Assembly: GCA_903894475.1 (NCBI GenBank)
Contig: CAITQH010000159.1
Location: 1 to 47,890, forward strand
Source: an uncultured beta proteobacterium
Lineage (GTDB): Bacteria; Pseudomonadota; Gammaproteobacteria; Burkholderiales; Burkholderiaceae_C
Direction: 5' to 3'
DNA length: 47,890 nt
In this document: positions 1 through 10,746 of the stretch, one piece after another
Layout of the letters: every line of letters begins with the position of its first letter
Numbering within the stretch: position 1 is the stretch's first letter
Position numbers and translations under genes: made by a program
Notes under the pieces: generated by a model
Told to the model about the DNA's origin: nothing
Seen by the model: only the letters and a program-made list of their open reading frames with translations
The model's database searches: none

Positions 1-210
1 CAGGAAAAAGCGACCGAAGGTGGACGCGATGTCGACCATAGTGCAGTTCAATACGTGCAAAGAGAACTCGGACTTCAGGTCTCTTCGATTGCCAAGCTCG
101 CCGATTTGATGCAGTATCTGCAGGAGCACCGCGCTGCCGGCTTGGCCATCGACCAACAGCGTGTCCTGGCCTACCAGCAGCAGTATGGCGTTACAGAAAG
201 TCAAACATGA
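1..210 (+). CDS. pyrE: Orotate phosphoribosyltransferase, C-terminal part
   Basis: Reading frame 1 is open from the window edge to a TGA and gives the last 69 residues of a protein. The pattern ending 'IAKLADLMQYLQEH...VLAYQQQYGV' matches the C-terminal helix region of PyrE, which makes orotidine monophosphate from orotate and PRPP in pyrimidine synthesis in the cytosol. The catalytic and PRPP-binding parts lie outside the window. The stop overlaps the ATG of the next gene (ATGA), so the two are probably translationally coupled. Identification rests on the tail only. Confidence 0.8.
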   Translation, partial: QEKATEGGRDVDHSAVQYVQRELGLQVSSIAKLADLMQYLQEHRAAGLAIDQQRVLAYQQQYGVTESQT

Positions 211-908
211 TCAGCGTCTGCCCCCAGCATCTGGAACACGCCTGCCCTCGTCTGGTCGCAGGCCTGCTGCTGGCTGTGCTGTCGACGGCCAGCCTGGGAC
301 AAACAGCGCGACCCGCGACCCAGGAAATCTACACCTGCGTTGACGCCAAGGGCCGCAACCTGACCTCCGACCGCCCGATTGCCGAGTGCCTGGATCGCGA
401 ACAAAAGATGCTCAATCCGAGTGGCACCGTCAAAGCGAAGGTCGGACCGAACCTGACCGCCCAGGAGCGCAGCGAACTTGAAGCCAAAGAAAAGGCGGAG
501 TTCGAGGAACGCGCTCGCCAGAACGAAGAAAAGCGGCGCGACCGGGCCTTGCTGGTGCGCTACCCCAGCAAAACGGTGCATGACAAGGAGCGTGCCGTGG
601 CACTGGCACAAATCGGCGTCGTGCGACAGGCCGCTGTGAACCGTGTCGATGAACTCCAGCGCCAGCGCGCCGCCGTGCTCGACGAGATGGAGTTTTACAA
701 GAAAGACCCGAACAAGGCACCCGCCTCGGTGCGTCGCCAGCTTGAGGAGGTCAACGCCAGCCTGGCGGTACAGGCGCGCTTCATTGCGGAGCAGGACGCC
801 GAAGTCAAACGCGTCACTTTTCGCTTTGAGGAAGAACTGTTTCGCCTGAAACAGTTATGGTCGCTGCAGGCTGGCGTCCCCGCCGCCAGCGCCAGCAAGA
901 CGCGCTGA
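207..908 (+). CDS. Exported DUF4124-domain protein
   Basis: The 233-residue product starts with a hydrophobic signal sequence (about residues 14-31, ending near ASLGQ). It is followed by a short domain with two Cys (IYTCVDAKGR...IAECLDRE, about residues 46-66), the usual look of the DUF4124 family. The rest (about 90-225) is highly charged, rich in Glu, Arg, Gln and Ala, and predicted to be helical or coiled coil (AQERSELEAKEKAEFEERAR and similar). It is probably periplasmic; the molecular role of the family is not known. It overlaps pyrE by 4 bases and ends 1 base before the convergent gatB stop, with no obvious terminator between them. Confidence 0.75.
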   Translation: MISVCPQHLEHACPRLVAGLLLAVLSTASLGQTARPATQEIYTCVDAKGRNLTSDRPIAECLDREQKMLNPSGTVKAKVGPNLTAQERSELEAKEKAEFEERARQNEEKRRDRALLVRYPSKTVHDKERAVALAQIGVVRQAAVNRVDELQRQRAAVLDEMEFYKKDPNKAPASVRRQLEEVNASLAVQARFIAEQDAEVKRVTFRFEEELFRLKQLWSLQAGVPAASASKTR

Positions 909-909
909 C

Positions 910-2364
910 TCAGCCCATTTTCTTGCGCAGCAGTTCGTTGACCTGCTGCGGATTTGCTTTGCCCTGGCTGGCCTTCATGATCTGCCCCACCAGCGCGTTC
1001 AGCGCCTTGCCGTTGCCGCCCTTGTACTCTTCAACATTTTTCGGGTTGCCGGCAAGCACCGTGTCGACAATCTTTGCCAAAGCATCGCTGTCGTTCAACT
1101 GCTTGAGCCCCTTGCTCAGGATCAACTGATCGACGTCACCGTCCTCGCGATTCCACAGCGCATCCAGCACCTGCTTGGCCGCATTGTTGGAGATCGTGCC
1201 GTCGGCAATGCGCAGGATCAGCTGCGCCAGTTGCAGTGCGCTCACAGGAGACTCGGCAATGTCGATCTCGCCGGCATTGAGGCGGCGTGCCACTTCGCCC
1301 ATGATCCAGTTGCTGGCCAGTTTTGGCTGCCCGGACGCCTTGGCTGCAGCTTCAAAATAGGCAGCCATGGCACGGCTTTGCGTCAGCACGGTGGCATCGT
1401 ATTCAGACAGGCCATACTCGGCCTGAAAGCGCTGCGCCATAACGCGCGGCAACTCGGTCATGGCATCGCGCACGCGCTGCACCCATTCATCTGCAATCAC
1501 CAGCGGTGGCAAATCCGGATCCGGAAAATAGCGATAGTCGGCCGCATCTTCCTTGCTGCGCATGGCACGCGTCTCACCGGTATCCGGGTTGAACAGCACC
1601 GTGGCCTGCTTTATTGCATGGCCGTCCTCAATTCGCTCGATCTGCCAGCGCACCTCAAAATCGATGGCTTGCTGCATGAACTTGAAGCTGTTGAGGTTCT
1701 TGATCTCGCGCCGCGTGCCCAAAGGCGCGCCCGGTTTGCGCACCGACACATTGGCGTCACAGCGAAAACTGCCTTCCTGCATATTGCCGTCACAGATGCC
1801 GATCCAGGTCACGATTTTGTGCAACTCCTTGGCATAGGCCACCGCCTCTGCACTGGAGCGCATGTCGGGCTCGGTCACAATCTCCAGCAAAGGCGTACCG
1901 GCCCGATTCAGGTCGATCCCGGTCTGGCCAACAAAGTCCTCGTGCAGCGACTTGCCAGCGTCTTCTTCGAGATGCGCACGTACCAACCGCACACTTCGCT
2001 TCTCGTCCTCCAAAAAGAATTCAACCCGACCCCCCTGCACCACCGGAATTTCAAACTGGCTGATCTGGTAACCCTTGGGCAGGTCAGGATAGAAATAGTT
2101 CTTGCGCGCAAAAATGCTGCGCGGCGCAATGTGAGACCCAACGGCCAGACCGAACTCGATGGCGCGCTCCACCGCCCCCCTGTTCATCACCGGCAAAGTG
2201 CCCGGCAATGCCAGATCGACGGCGCAGGCCTGCGTATTGGGTTCGGCACCAAACGCAGTTGACGCCCGACTGAAGATCTTGGAGCGGGTGGAGAGTTGCG
2301 CGTGGGTCTCGAAGCCGATCACCACTTCATAGCCGTGCACCAGCGCTGACTTGCCTGTGTTCAT
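910..2364 (-). CDS. gatB: Aspartyl/glutamyl-tRNA(Asn/Gln) amidotransferase subunit B
   Basis: GatB is the tRNA-binding and kinase subunit of GatCAB, which converts Glu-tRNA(Gln) and Asp-tRNA(Asn) into Gln-tRNA and Asn-tRNA. The 484-residue product has the typical N-terminus ([13 protein letters not shown]), the catalytic-core segments ([43 protein letters not shown]) and the C-terminal YqeY-like tail domain ending in [11 protein letters not shown] chose the ATG at 2364 because the family N-terminus begins just after it; the frame stays open upstream inside gatA and that part is not GatB-like. It starts 2 bases after the gatA stop, so it is the last gene of gatCAB. Confidence 0.96.
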   Translation of the reverse strand: MNTGKSALVHGYEVVIGFETHAQLSTRSKIFSRASTAFGAEPNTQACAVDLALPGTLPVMNRGAVERAIEFGLAVGSHIAPRSIFARKNYFYPDLPKGYQISQFEIPVVQGGRVEFFLEDEKRSVRLVRAHLEEDAGKSLHEDFVGQTGIDLNRAGTPLLEIVTEPDMRSSAEAVAYAKELHKIVTWIGICDGNMQEGSFRCDANVSVRKPGAPLGTRREIKNLNSFKFMQQAIDFEVRWQIERIEDGHAIKQATVLFNPDTGETRAMRSKEDAADYRYFPDPDLPPLVIADEWVQRVRDAMTELPRVMAQRFQAEYGLSEYDATVLTQSRAMAAYFEAAAKASGQPKLASNWIMGEVARRLNAGEIDIAESPVSALQLAQLILRIADGTISNNAAKQVLDALWNREDGDVDQLILSKGLKQLNDSDALAKIVDTVLAGNPKNVEEYKGGNGKALNALVGQIMKASQGKANPQQVNELLRKKMG

Positions 2365-2366
2365 GT

Positions 2367-3842
2367 TCAAAACCCCTCCGGTTTGGCGAGGTGCCAATCG
2401 GTCGCCTGCTGCAGGCGGTGCGCCGCATTGAGCAACCTGGACTCCTGCAGGTAGTTCCCTATCAGTTGCATCCCCACCGGCATAGCTTCTGCGCCAAAGC
2501 CGACCGGCACACTCATGCCCGGCAAGCCCGCCAGCGACGCTGGCAGCGTAAAAATATCGGCCAGATAACTGGCCACCGGATCGTCGCTCTTGTCGCCCAG
2601 TTTCCAGGCGACCGTGGGTGCCACCGGGCCTGCGATCAGGTCGCACTGCCTGAAGGCCTGCTGAAAATCTTCGGCGATCATGCGCCGGATCTTTTGCGCC
2701 TGCAGATAGTAGGCGTCATAGTAGCCATGCGAGAGCACGTAAGTGCCGATCATGATGCGGCGCTTCACCTCGTCGCCAAAGCCCTGCGAACGGGTCTTCT
2801 TGTACATGTCGATCAGGTCGCTGTATTGCTCGGCCCGGTGACCAAACTTGACGCCGTCAAAACGGCTCAGATTGCTGGAGGCTTCGGCTGGCGCAATGAT
2901 GTAGTAAACCGGAATAGACAGCTCGGTGCGCGGCAGCGTGATTGGCACCAGTTTGGCGCCCAGCCTCTCATATTCCTTCAAGGCGGCATCGACGGCAGCG
3001 CGCACGTCGGCTGACAGGCCTTCGCCAAAAAACTCGGCCGGCACGCCAATGCGCAAGCCCACCAGTGAATCGTCCAGCGTGCGGGCAAAATTCTCAAGCG
3101 GTACATCGAGCGAGGTGGAATCGCGATCAAGATCCGGCCCACACATCGCCGACAGCAGCAAGGCGCAGTCTTCAGCGCTGCGCGCCATCACGCCAGCCTG
3201 ATCCAGGCTCGATGCAAAGGCCACCATGCCGTAGCGTGACGCGCGACCATAAGTCGGCTTGATGCCGGTGATTCCGCAAAAAGAGGCTGGCTGGCGGATC
3301 GAGCCCCCGGTGTCTGTTCCCGTGGCTGCCGGCACCAGGCGCGCTGCCACGGCAGCCGCGCTGCCACCCGACGAGCCACCCGGAACGCGGGTCTGGTCCC
3401 AGGGATTCCTGACCGGACCAAAGGCCGAGTTTTCATTGGCGGAGCCCATCGCAAATTCATCGCAATTGAGCTTGCCCAGCGTGACGGCGCCCTGCTCGGC
3501 CAGCTTGGCCACCACCGTCGCGTCGAAAGGTGAGCGATAGCCACTCAGCATTTTCGACCCGGCCGTGGCAGCGAAATCGCGCGTCACAAAAATATCCTTG
3601 TGCGCTACCGGAACTCCGAGCAAGGCAGCGCCCGATCTACCCTCCGCCAAGGCGGCATCTGCCGCCAGTGCTTGAGCCAAGGTCGCCTCTTCGTTGAAAT
3701 CGAGGAAAGCGCCGAGTTCGTCATTGGCCCGCGCGCGCGCCAGAAAATGCTGCGCCGTCTGGACGGCAGACACCTTGCGCTGGCGTATCTGCGCGGCCAA
3801 CTCCGCCACGCTCAAATCGTGCAGTTCAGTGGGCGTCTTCAT
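2367..3842 (-). CDS. gatA: Aspartyl/glutamyl-tRNA(Asn/Gln) amidotransferase subunit A
   Basis: GatA is the amidase subunit that frees ammonia from glutamine for GatB. The 491-residue length is normal. The Ser-cis-Ser-Lys triad motifs are visible: the Lys in [10 protein letters not shown], the Ser pair in [13 protein letters not shown], and the nucleophile region [14 protein letters not shown]. The C-terminal [14 protein letters not shown] segment is present as [15 protein letters not shown]. The start codon overlaps the gatC stop by 4 bases (ATGA), and gatB follows 2 bases after its own stop, so the three subunits come from one message. Confidence 0.97.
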   Translation of the reverse strand: MKTPTELHDLSVAELAAQIRQRKVSAVQTAQHFLARARANDELGAFLDFNEEATLAQALAADAALAEGRSGAALLGVPVAHKDIFVTRDFAATAGSKMLSGYRSPFDATVVAKLAEQGAVTLGKLNCDEFAMGSANENSAFGPVRNPWDQTRVPGGSSGGSAAAVAARLVPAATGTDTGGSIRQPASFCGITGIKPTYGRASRYGMVAFASSLDQAGVMARSAEDCALLLSAMCGPDLDRDSTSLDVPLENFARTLDDSLVGLRIGVPAEFFGEGLSADVRAAVDAALKEYERLGAKLVPITLPRTELSIPVYYIIAPAEASSNLSRFDGVKFGHRAEQYSDLIDMYKKTRSQGFGDEVKRRIMIGTYVLSHGYYDAYYLQAQKIRRMIAEDFQQAFRQCDLIAGPVAPTVAWKLGDKSDDPVASYLADIFTLPASLAGLPGMSVPVGFGAEAMPVGMQLIGNYLQESRLLNAAHRLQQATDWHLAKPEGF

Positions 3843-4138
3843 TCGATCACCTTGGGAACCAGGAACAGACCCTGCTCGACGCTGGGCGCATTGCGCTGAT
3901 TGGCACAGCGCTTGTCGCTCTCACTGACGGCATCGTCGCGCAGGCGCAGAACAACGTCCTCCCAACAGGCCACCGGGTGCGCCAGCGGCTGCAAGCCGCT
4001 GGTGTCCACAGCACGCATTTTTTCAACCAGGTCGAAAAAACCGTTGATCTGGGTCAGCATGCGCTCGCTCTCGGGGGCACTGAGCTCCAATCGGGCCAGA
4101 TTGGCTATTCGTTCAATATCGGCAGAAGTCAGGGACAT
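3839..4138 (-). CDS. gatC: Aspartyl/glutamyl-tRNA(Asn/Gln) amidotransferase subunit C
   Basis: A 99-residue small subunit that clamps GatA to GatB. It begins [19 protein letters not shown], the standard GatC N-terminus. The C-terminal region holds the LxPHxV-like segment altered to [21 protein letters not shown]. An in-frame ATG six codons upstream (4156) would add MNEKCP, which does not look like part of the family, so 4138 is preferred. It is the first gene of gatCAB and diverges from mreB across a 129-base gap that must hold both promoters. Confidence 0.93.
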   Translation of the reverse strand: MSLTSADIERIANLARLELSAPESERMLTQINGFFDLVEKMRAVDTSGLQPLAHPVACWEDVVLRLRDDAVSESDKRCANQRNAPSVEQGLFLVPKVIE

Positions 4139-4249
4139 AGGGCATTTTTCGTTCAAAACCAGATGCCTGGCGGCTCGCGAGGCGCTACGCCGGACAAGGT
4201 TTTCACAGGGGATGGGGTATTATCTCGCCTTTGGCCGATGCGCCTGTGA

Positions 4250-5311
<1,062 letters not shown>

Positions 5312-5326
5312 GAACCGGGTGCAGCG

Positions 5327-6247
5327 ATGCCGCTTGGTACGCTGGACGGTACTCCGCCACCCTTCTTCAGGCAGGGCCCGTCAGCCCTGTCCAAGCTCAT
5401 CCTGTTCAGCGCCTTGGCGCTGTTCCTGATGGTGGCTGACTCACGTTTTGAAGTTGCCAAGCCCCTGCGCATGGTGGTTGCCAGCGTACTGTATCCCGTG
5501 CAATGGATGGTGTTGCGCCCGGTCTTGTGGGCGCAAGGGGGATCGCAGTATTTTGAATCGCTGAAATCCTCCCAGGCGCGCGAAGAAATCGCGCAGCGCC
5601 AGCTTGCATCTCAGTCACAACGGGCCAATCAGGTGGAGCAACTGACGCTGGAGAATTCGCGACTGCGCAAGTTGCTGGGTCTGCGCGACAAAGTGACGAC
5701 CTCATGGCAGGCAGCGCAAGTGCTGTACGACGCGGCCGACCCTTACACGCACAAAGTCATCATTGACCGCGGCGCGCTCGAAGGGGTACTGGCGGGTTCT
5801 CCCGTGCTCGACGAAAACGGCGTACTTGGGCAAGTCACACGGGTCTACCCGATGGTCAGTGAAGTGACGCTGGTGACCGACCGCGACCAGGCCATTCCGG
5901 TGCTCAACACCCGCACGGGTGCGCGCGGCGTGGCTTTTGGCGATCCGGCACTGCGCGCCAATGCGCTGGAGTTGCGCTACATGGCGGCCAATGCCGATGT
6001 GCAGGCCGGCGACCTGCTGACCACCAGTGGCGTCGACGGCGTCTATCCGCCTGGCCTGCCGGTGGCCAAAGTTGAAAAAGTGGAACGCCGGGTCGACTCG
6101 GCCTTTGCCCGCATCACCTGCCAGGCACTGGCGCTGGTTTCCGGTGTCGGTCAGGTCATGGTGCTCAAACCGATCGCCACCCAGATCGCGCCCCGGCCAG
6201 CGCCCGAGCTACCGAATGCTGCAGTCAGGAAAGGTGGCAGGCGATGA
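5327..6247 (+). CDS. mreC: Rod shape-determining protein MreC
   Basis: A 306-residue bitopic inner-membrane protein. One transmembrane segment near residues 22-40 (LSKLILFSALALFLMV) is followed by a periplasmic coiled coil (about 75-115, rich in Gln, Arg and Leu) and the beta-rich MreC core (VIIDRGALEGVLAGSPVLDENGVLGQV, LLTTSGVDGVYPPGLPVAKV). MreC links MreB and MreD to PBP2 and activates wall synthesis. It starts 15 bases after mreB and overlaps mreD by 4 bases. The Pro-rich tail ending VRKGGRR is short and not conserved. Confidence 0.95.
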   Translation: MPLGTLDGTPPPFFRQGPSALSKLILFSALALFLMVADSRFEVAKPLRMVVASVLYPVQWMVLRPVLWAQGGSQYFESLKSSQAREEIAQRQLASQSQRANQVEQLTLENSRLRKLLGLRDKVTTSWQAAQVLYDAADPYTHKVIIDRGALEGVLAGSPVLDENGVLGQVTRVYPMVSEVTLVTDRDQAIPVLNTRTGARGVAFGDPALRANALELRYMAANADVQAGDLLTTSGVDGVYPPGLPVAKVEKVERRVDSAFARITCQALALVSGVGQVMVLKPIATQIAPRPAPELPNAAVRKGGRR

Positions 6248-6774
6248 TCATGCGCCGGGGCCATCAGCTGCTGCTGCCGGCCAACCCTTTGTTCATCTTC
6301 GCCAGCCTGCTGGCAGCGCTCGGGCTCAACATGTTGCAGAACATGGGTCTGTTTGGCCGTGCCGCCTGGACGCCTGACTTGCTGGCGCTGGTGCTGGTGT
6401 TCTGGAGCATTCATCAACCGCAGCGTGTCGGTGTCGGTGTCGCCTTTGTTTTTGGCATCTTCATCGATGTGCATCAGGGCGCCCTGCTCGGGCAGCAGGC
6501 TTTGGCCTACACGGTGCTGAGTTTCCTGGCCATCGCGATCCATCGGCGTCTGCTCTGGTTCCCGGTGCCCTCGCAAGCGCTTCAGGTGTTCCCCCTCTTT
6601 GCTGCGGCGCACGCCATCGAACTGATTTGCCGACTCGCCGCCGGCGCTGCCTTCCCGGGATGGCTGATGCTGCTGGCGCCGGTTCTGGAGTCGCTCTTGT
6701 GGCCGGTGATCAGCGTGATTCTGCTGGCCCCGCAAAGACGCTCGCCCGACCCCGATGCGCACCGACCCTTATAG
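6244..6774 (+). CDS. mreD: Rod shape-determining protein MreD
   Basis: A 176-residue, very hydrophobic inner-membrane protein with about five or six predicted helices. Family segments include AAWTPDLLALVLVFWSIHQP, GVGVAFVFGIFIDVHQGALLGQQALAY and the C-terminal PVLESLLWPVISVILLAPQR. It works with MreC and PBP2 in the elongasome. An alternative start 6 bases later (MRRGHQL) is possible. The gene is followed by a 96-base gap to mrdA that contains a dispersed repeat element. Confidence 0.92.
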   Translation: MIMRRGHQLLLPANPLFIFASLLAALGLNMLQNMGLFGRAAWTPDLLALVLVFWSIHQPQRVGVGVAFVFGIFIDVHQGALLGQQALAYTVLSFLAIAIHRRLLWFPVPSQALQVFPLFAAAHAIELICRLAAGAAFPGWLMLLAPVLESLLWPVISVILLAPQRRSPDPDAHRPL

Positions 6775-6793
6775 TGGAAACCTCTACAAATCC

Positions 6794-6858
6794 GTCGTCG
6801 CGAGGCTGCAGGCCGTGGCGATCCATGACCCCTGGATTGCCGCGCTTCGCAATGACGG
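6794..6858. repeat. Dispersed palindromic repeat, copy 1
   Basis: About 65 bases between mreD and mrdA with ends CGTCGTCGCGAGG and CGCAATGACGG, which are near-inverted copies of each other. Inner blocks GCAGGCCGTGGCGATCCATG and CTGGATTGCCGCGC recur at 42181-42257 in the same orientation and at 47741-47806 inverted. It has no coding content. Because it sits inside the mreBCD-mrdA operon, the transcript should fold here. Confidence 0.8.
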
Positions 6859-6870
6859 GAAAAGAGCCGC

Positions 6871-8841
6871 ATGACAGAACTGCGCAACGTTGAGGCAGAC
6901 CTGTCGCGCTTTCGCGCCCGGGTGCTGGTGGCCACGCTGGCCGTGCTGGTCTGTTTTTTTCTGGTCGCGTCCAGGCTGGTCTACTTGCAATTGGTGCGCC
7001 ATGAAGACCTGCTGGAACAGGCCGAAAACAACCGCACCGCGATTGTTCCGGTGGTACCCAACCGGGGACTGATTCTGGACCGCAACGGCATCGTGCTGGC
7101 CAGCAACTACTCGGCCTATACACTTGAAGTCACACCCTCCAGGATCGGCAATCTGGAGCAGACGATTGAGGAATTGTCGCAAGTCCTGGACATCACTGGA
7201 CGCGACCGACGCCGCTTCAAGAAGTTGCTGGAAGAGTCAAAGAGCTTCGAGTCTTTGCCACTGCGCACCCGGCTCAGTGACGAGGAGGTGGCCAAGTTTG
7301 CGGCGCAGCGTTTTCGCTTCCCTGGCGTGGAAATCAAGGCGCGCCTGTTCCGCAACTACCCCTATGGCGAACTGGCAAGTCACGTCATAGGCTACATCGG
7401 GCGCATCAACCCGGCGGAAAAGGAAAAGCTTGACGAGTCAGACGACCAGGCCAATTACCGGGGCACCGAGTACATCGGAAAACTCGGCGTCGAGCAAAGT
7501 TTCGAGACCCAATTGCACGGCACAACCGGGGTCGAATCGGTGGAGACTTCAGCCGGTGGACGCGCCATGCGCAAACTCGCCAGCAGTCCCGCCACACCCG
7601 GCAACACGGTCAAACTGTCGATTGACATCAGGCTGCAGCATCTGATCGAAGAGCTCTTTGGTGAGCGCCGCGGCGCGCTGGTCGCGCTCGATCCCAAGAC
7701 CGGCGAAGTACTGGCCTTTGTCAGCAAGCCGACTTTTGATCCGAACCTGTTTGTCGAAGGCATCGACAGCGAAAACTGGCAGACCCTGAATGAATCGCCC
7801 GACAAGCCGCTGTTGAACCGGGCGCTGCGCGGCACCTACCCGCCTGGCTCCACCTACAAGCCCTTCATGGCACTGGCGGCACTCGAGACCGGAACGCGAA
7901 CACCCCAGCAAACCATATTTGACCCGGGTTTCTACATGTTCGGCAACCACCGTTTTCGTGACGACAAGGAGGGTGGGCACGGCACGGTCAATATGTACCA
8001 GTCGATCGTGCAATCCTGCGACACCTACTACTACATGCTGGCCAACGATCTGGGCGTGGACACCATCCACGAGCAGATGCAGCGCTTTGGCTTTGGCGAG
8101 CTCACCGGCATCGACATCTTTGGCGAGGTGCACGGCCTGCTACCCTCGACCGACTGGAAGCGCAAGGCCTACAAGCGCGCCGATCAGCAGAAGTGGTACG
8201 CCGGCGAAACCATCTCGCTGGGTATCGGGCAGGGCTACAACAACTTTACCGTGCTGCAACTGGCCTCGGCCGTCGCCACGCTGGCCAACAACGGCGTCAA
8301 GATGAAACCGCATCTGGTCAAGGAGGTGGTTGACATCATGACGCACGCACCCACGGCCACCCTGCGTCAGGCGGTCGGTGAAGTAATCGCCGAGGCTGCC
8401 AACATCACCATCATCAAGAATGCGATGGTCGGGGTCAACATTGAAGGTACCTCAGCGGCGGCCTTTCGCGGCGCCGGCTATACCAGCGGCGGCAAGACCG
8501 GCACGGCACAGGTGATTCAAATAAAGCAGAACGAAAAGTACGTAGCCTCCAGGACAGAGGAACGCTTTCGCGACCATGCGCTCTTTACCGCCTTTGCGCC
8601 TGCCGAGGAACCCAGGATCGCGCTGGCCATGGTGGTTGAAAATGCCGGCTTTGGTTCACAGAATGCTGCCCCGATCGCGCGCCGGATTTTTGACTACTGG
8701 CTACTGCAGCAGTATCCCAGCGAAGAAGACATCGCCGCAGTGCAAAAGGCGCAGGCGCCAGCCCCGATTGGCAAAGCGCGGACACTCTCCGAAATGCCCT
8801 GGCCACCGCCAACGCTCGAAGCTGAGACCTCGCACCGGTAA
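6871..8841 (+). CDS. mrdA: Penicillin-binding protein 2 (peptidoglycan transpeptidase)
   Basis: A 656-residue class B PBP for cell elongation. One transmembrane helix (about 18-38, LVATLAVLVCFFLVASRLVYL) leads into the dimerisation/head domain (NRGLILDRNGIVLASN, NYPYGELASHVIGYIGRI). The transpeptidase domain carries the active-site SxxK at Ser327 (PPGSTYKPFMAL), an SCD motif in VQSCDTYYYML, and the KTG motif at Lys542 (SGGKTGTAQV). It forms the elongasome with mreBCD upstream. The ATG at 6871 begins MTELRNVEADLSRFRAR. RodA (mrdB), often next, is absent here. Confidence 0.96.
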   Translation: MTELRNVEADLSRFRARVLVATLAVLVCFFLVASRLVYLQLVRHEDLLEQAENNRTAIVPVVPNRGLILDRNGIVLASNYSAYTLEVTPSRIGNLEQTIEELSQVLDITGRDRRRFKKLLEESKSFESLPLRTRLSDEEVAKFAAQRFRFPGVEIKARLFRNYPYGELASHVIGYIGRINPAEKEKLDESDDQANYRGTEYIGKLGVEQSFETQLHGTTGVESVETSAGGRAMRKLASSPATPGNTVKLSIDIRLQHLIEELFGERRGALVALDPKTGEVLAFVSKPTFDPNLFVEGIDSENWQTLNESPDKPLLNRALRGTYPPGSTYKPFMALAALETGTRTPQQTIFDPGFYMFGNHRFRDDKEGGHGTVNMYQSIVQSCDTYYYMLANDLGVDTIHEQMQRFGFGELTGIDIFGEVHGLLPSTDWKRKAYKRADQQKWYAGETISLGIGQGYNNFTVLQLASAVATLANNGVKMKPHLVKEVVDIMTHAPTATLRQAVGEVIAEAANITIIKNAMVGVNIEGTSAAAFRGAGYTSGGKTGTAQVIQIKQNEKYVASRTEERFRDHALFTAFAPAEEPRIALAMVVENAGFGSQNAAPIARRIFDYWLLQQYPSEEDIAAVQKAQAPAPIGKARTLSEMPWPPPTLEAETSHR

Positions 8842-8865
8842 GTGGATGCTCGCTGCCGGGCGCAC

Positions 8866-8902
8866 CAAAAAAAAGGGCACCGGGATCGCCGGTGCCTTTT
8901 CT
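8866..8902. terminator. Bidirectional terminator between mrdA and the GMC gene
   Basis: Stem GGCACCGG (8876-8883) pairs with CCGGTGCC (8889-8896) around a 5-base loop, flanked by an A run on the left and TTTT on the right. It can therefore end transcription from both converging genes. Confidence 0.85.
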
Positions 8903-9031
8903 CACTTATAAGCCCTCACGGGCTGTCTCCAGGGTCCTTCTTCCTCAACGCAGTTGTTGCCAACGCTTGACGGGAATGTACGCGGCAAAACCGGCTCGTA
9001 CATCAGTGCTTACCCTTTCCGGATTTACCCT

Positions 9032-10744
9032 CTATCGGCCAGCGTCTTCGGCAATCCACTGCGCCGCCTTCTCGGCAATCATCAGGACCGGAGAGTTGGT
9101 GTTGCCGCTGGTGATGCTGGGCATGACGCCGGCGTCGACCACGCGCAAGCCGGCAATCAGCCCGCCTCGGCCGCGTACGCGCAAGCGCGAATCGAGCACC
9201 GCCAGCGGGTCGTCCGCCTTGCCCATCTTGGTCGTGCCGACCGGATGAAAGATGGTGGTCGCAATGTCACCAGCGAGCTTCGCCAGATCCTGGTCGCTCT
9301 GGTATTGCACTCCGGGCTTCCACTCCTGCGGCTGGTACCTTGCCAGCGCGGGCTGCGCCACGATGCGCCGCGTCAGGCGCAGCGAATCGGCCGCCACTTT
9401 GCGGTCGACTTCCGTGCTCAGATAGTTCGGCGCAATCGCCGGCGCATCCTCAAAACGGCCGCTCCTGATCTGGACCGAACCCCGGCTGGTCGGATTCAAA
9501 TTGCAGACACTGGCAGTGAAGGCGTTGAAACTGTGCAGCGGTTCCCCAAAAGCCTCCAGACTGAGCGGTTGCACGTGGTACTCGATGTTCGGATACGGCT
9601 GCTGCGGGTCGCTGCGTGTGAAGGCGCCCAGCTGCGAGGGCGCCATACTCATGGGTCCGCTGCGCTTGAGCGCGTATTCCAGCCCAATCATGGCCTTGCC
9701 CCAGAGTGTGCTGGCCTGCGTGTTGAGTGTCTTGACACCCTGCACCTTGAAGACGGCGCGAATCTGCAGATGATCCTGCAGGTTCGCGCCAACCCCTGGC
9801 GCGTCGTGCACCACGCTGATGCCATTTTTCTCCAGCAAGGCAGCCGGGCCAATGCCTGAGAGCTGCAGAAGCTGCGGCGAGCCGATGCTGCCGGCACACA
9901 GAATCACCTCGGCACTGGCACTGGCCGTGACCATTTCCGAATGATCCCAGACCTGCACACCAACGCAGCGCTGGCTGCCATCGGCCTGCGTCTCGAACAG
10001 CAACTTTGCCACCTGGGCGGCGGTCCACATCTCGAAATTGGTCCGGGCGTAGCAGGTGGGGCGCAAGAAGGCTTTGGCGGTACTCCAGCGCCAGCCCTCG
10101 CGCTGGTTGACCTCGAAGTAGCCGACGCCCTCGTTGTCACCGCCGTTGAAATCATCGGTGGCAGCAATGCCGGCCTGCTGCGCAGCTTGTGCAAAGGCAT
10201 CGAGCACGTCCCAGCGCAAGCGCTGCTTTTCGACCCGCCATTCGCCACCGGCACGGCGAAAGCGCATCAGCTTGCGGTAATCCGTCGAACCGTCACTCAT
10301 CAGTTCCGGCGCCACACCGCGCGCGCCGTGGGCTGCGCTGGCTCCCTTGTAATGGTCCTCATGCAACTTGAAATACGGCAACGCATGGTTCCAGGTCCAG
10401 CTGTCATCACCCGTCAACTGCGCCCACTGATCGTAGTCTCGCGATTGCCCGCGCATATAGATCATGCCGTTGATGCTGCTGCTGCCACCCAGCGTCTTGC
10501 CACGCGGGTAACGCAGCACACGGCCGTTCAGGCCCGCGTCGGGCTCGGTGCTATAGAGCCAGTCGGTGCGCGGGTTGCCGATACAGTACAGATAGCCCAC
10601 CGGAATATGAATCCAGTGGTAGTCGTCCTTGCGCCCGGCCTCGATCAGCAGCACACGTTTGCTGGCGTTGGCCGACAGACGGTTTGCCAGCAGGCACCCA
10701 GCGGTGCCGGCACCGACAATGATGTAGTCAAAGCTGGTACTCAT
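9032..10744 (-). CDS. GMC family FAD-dependent oxidoreductase
   Basis: A 570-residue glucose-methanol-choline oxidoreductase. The N-terminus has the FAD Rossmann motif (DYIIVGAGTAGCLLANRLS, residues 5-23, with LLIEAG after it). GMC signature 1 is seen as YPRGKTLGGSSSINGMIYMRG, and the C-terminal active-site region as ATTIFHPVGTTKMG...RVVDAGVMPSITSGNTNSP, with the His and Asn used in hydride transfer. Members oxidise alcohols or choline; the substrate cannot be told from sequence. The ATG at 10744 is chosen because FAD-motif residues follow directly; the open frame upstream runs into the neighbouring gene. It lies 2 bases after the crotonase-gene stop, so they form one operon, possibly for alcohol or acyl-CoA breakdown. 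Confidence 0.88.
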   Translation of the reverse strand: MSTSFDYIIVGAGTAGCLLANRLSANASKRVLLIEAGRKDDYHWIHIPVGYLYCIGNPRTDWLYSTEPDAGLNGRVLRYPRGKTLGGSSSINGMIYMRGQSRDYDQWAQLTGDDSWTWNHALPYFKLHEDHYKGASAAHGARGVAPELMSDGSTDYRKLMRFRRAGGEWRVEKQRLRWDVLDAFAQAAQQAGIAATDDFNGGDNEGVGYFEVNQREGWRWSTAKAFLRPTCYARTNFEMWTAAQVAKLLFETQADGSQRCVGVQVWDHSEMVTASASAEVILCAGSIGSPQLLQLSGIGPAALLEKNGISVVHDAPGVGANLQDHLQIRAVFKVQGVKTLNTQASTLWGKAMIGLEYALKRSGPMSMAPSQLGAFTRSDPQQPYPNIEYHVQPLSLEAFGEPLHSFNAFTASVCNLNPTSRGSVQIRSGRFEDAPAIAPNYLSTEVDRKVAADSLRLTRRIVAQPALARYQPQEWKPGVQYQSDQDLAKLAGDIATTIFHPVGTTKMGKADDPLAVLDSRLRVRGRGGLIAGLRVVDAGVMPSITSGNTNSPVLMIAEKAAQWIAEDAGR

Positions 10745-10746
10745 GC

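Noticed and set aside
1231..2262. Long plus-strand open frame opposite gatB
   Set aside because: It lies fully antisense to a certain gene, has no recognisable domain, and its composition is what a GC-rich coding strand gives in the complementary frame.
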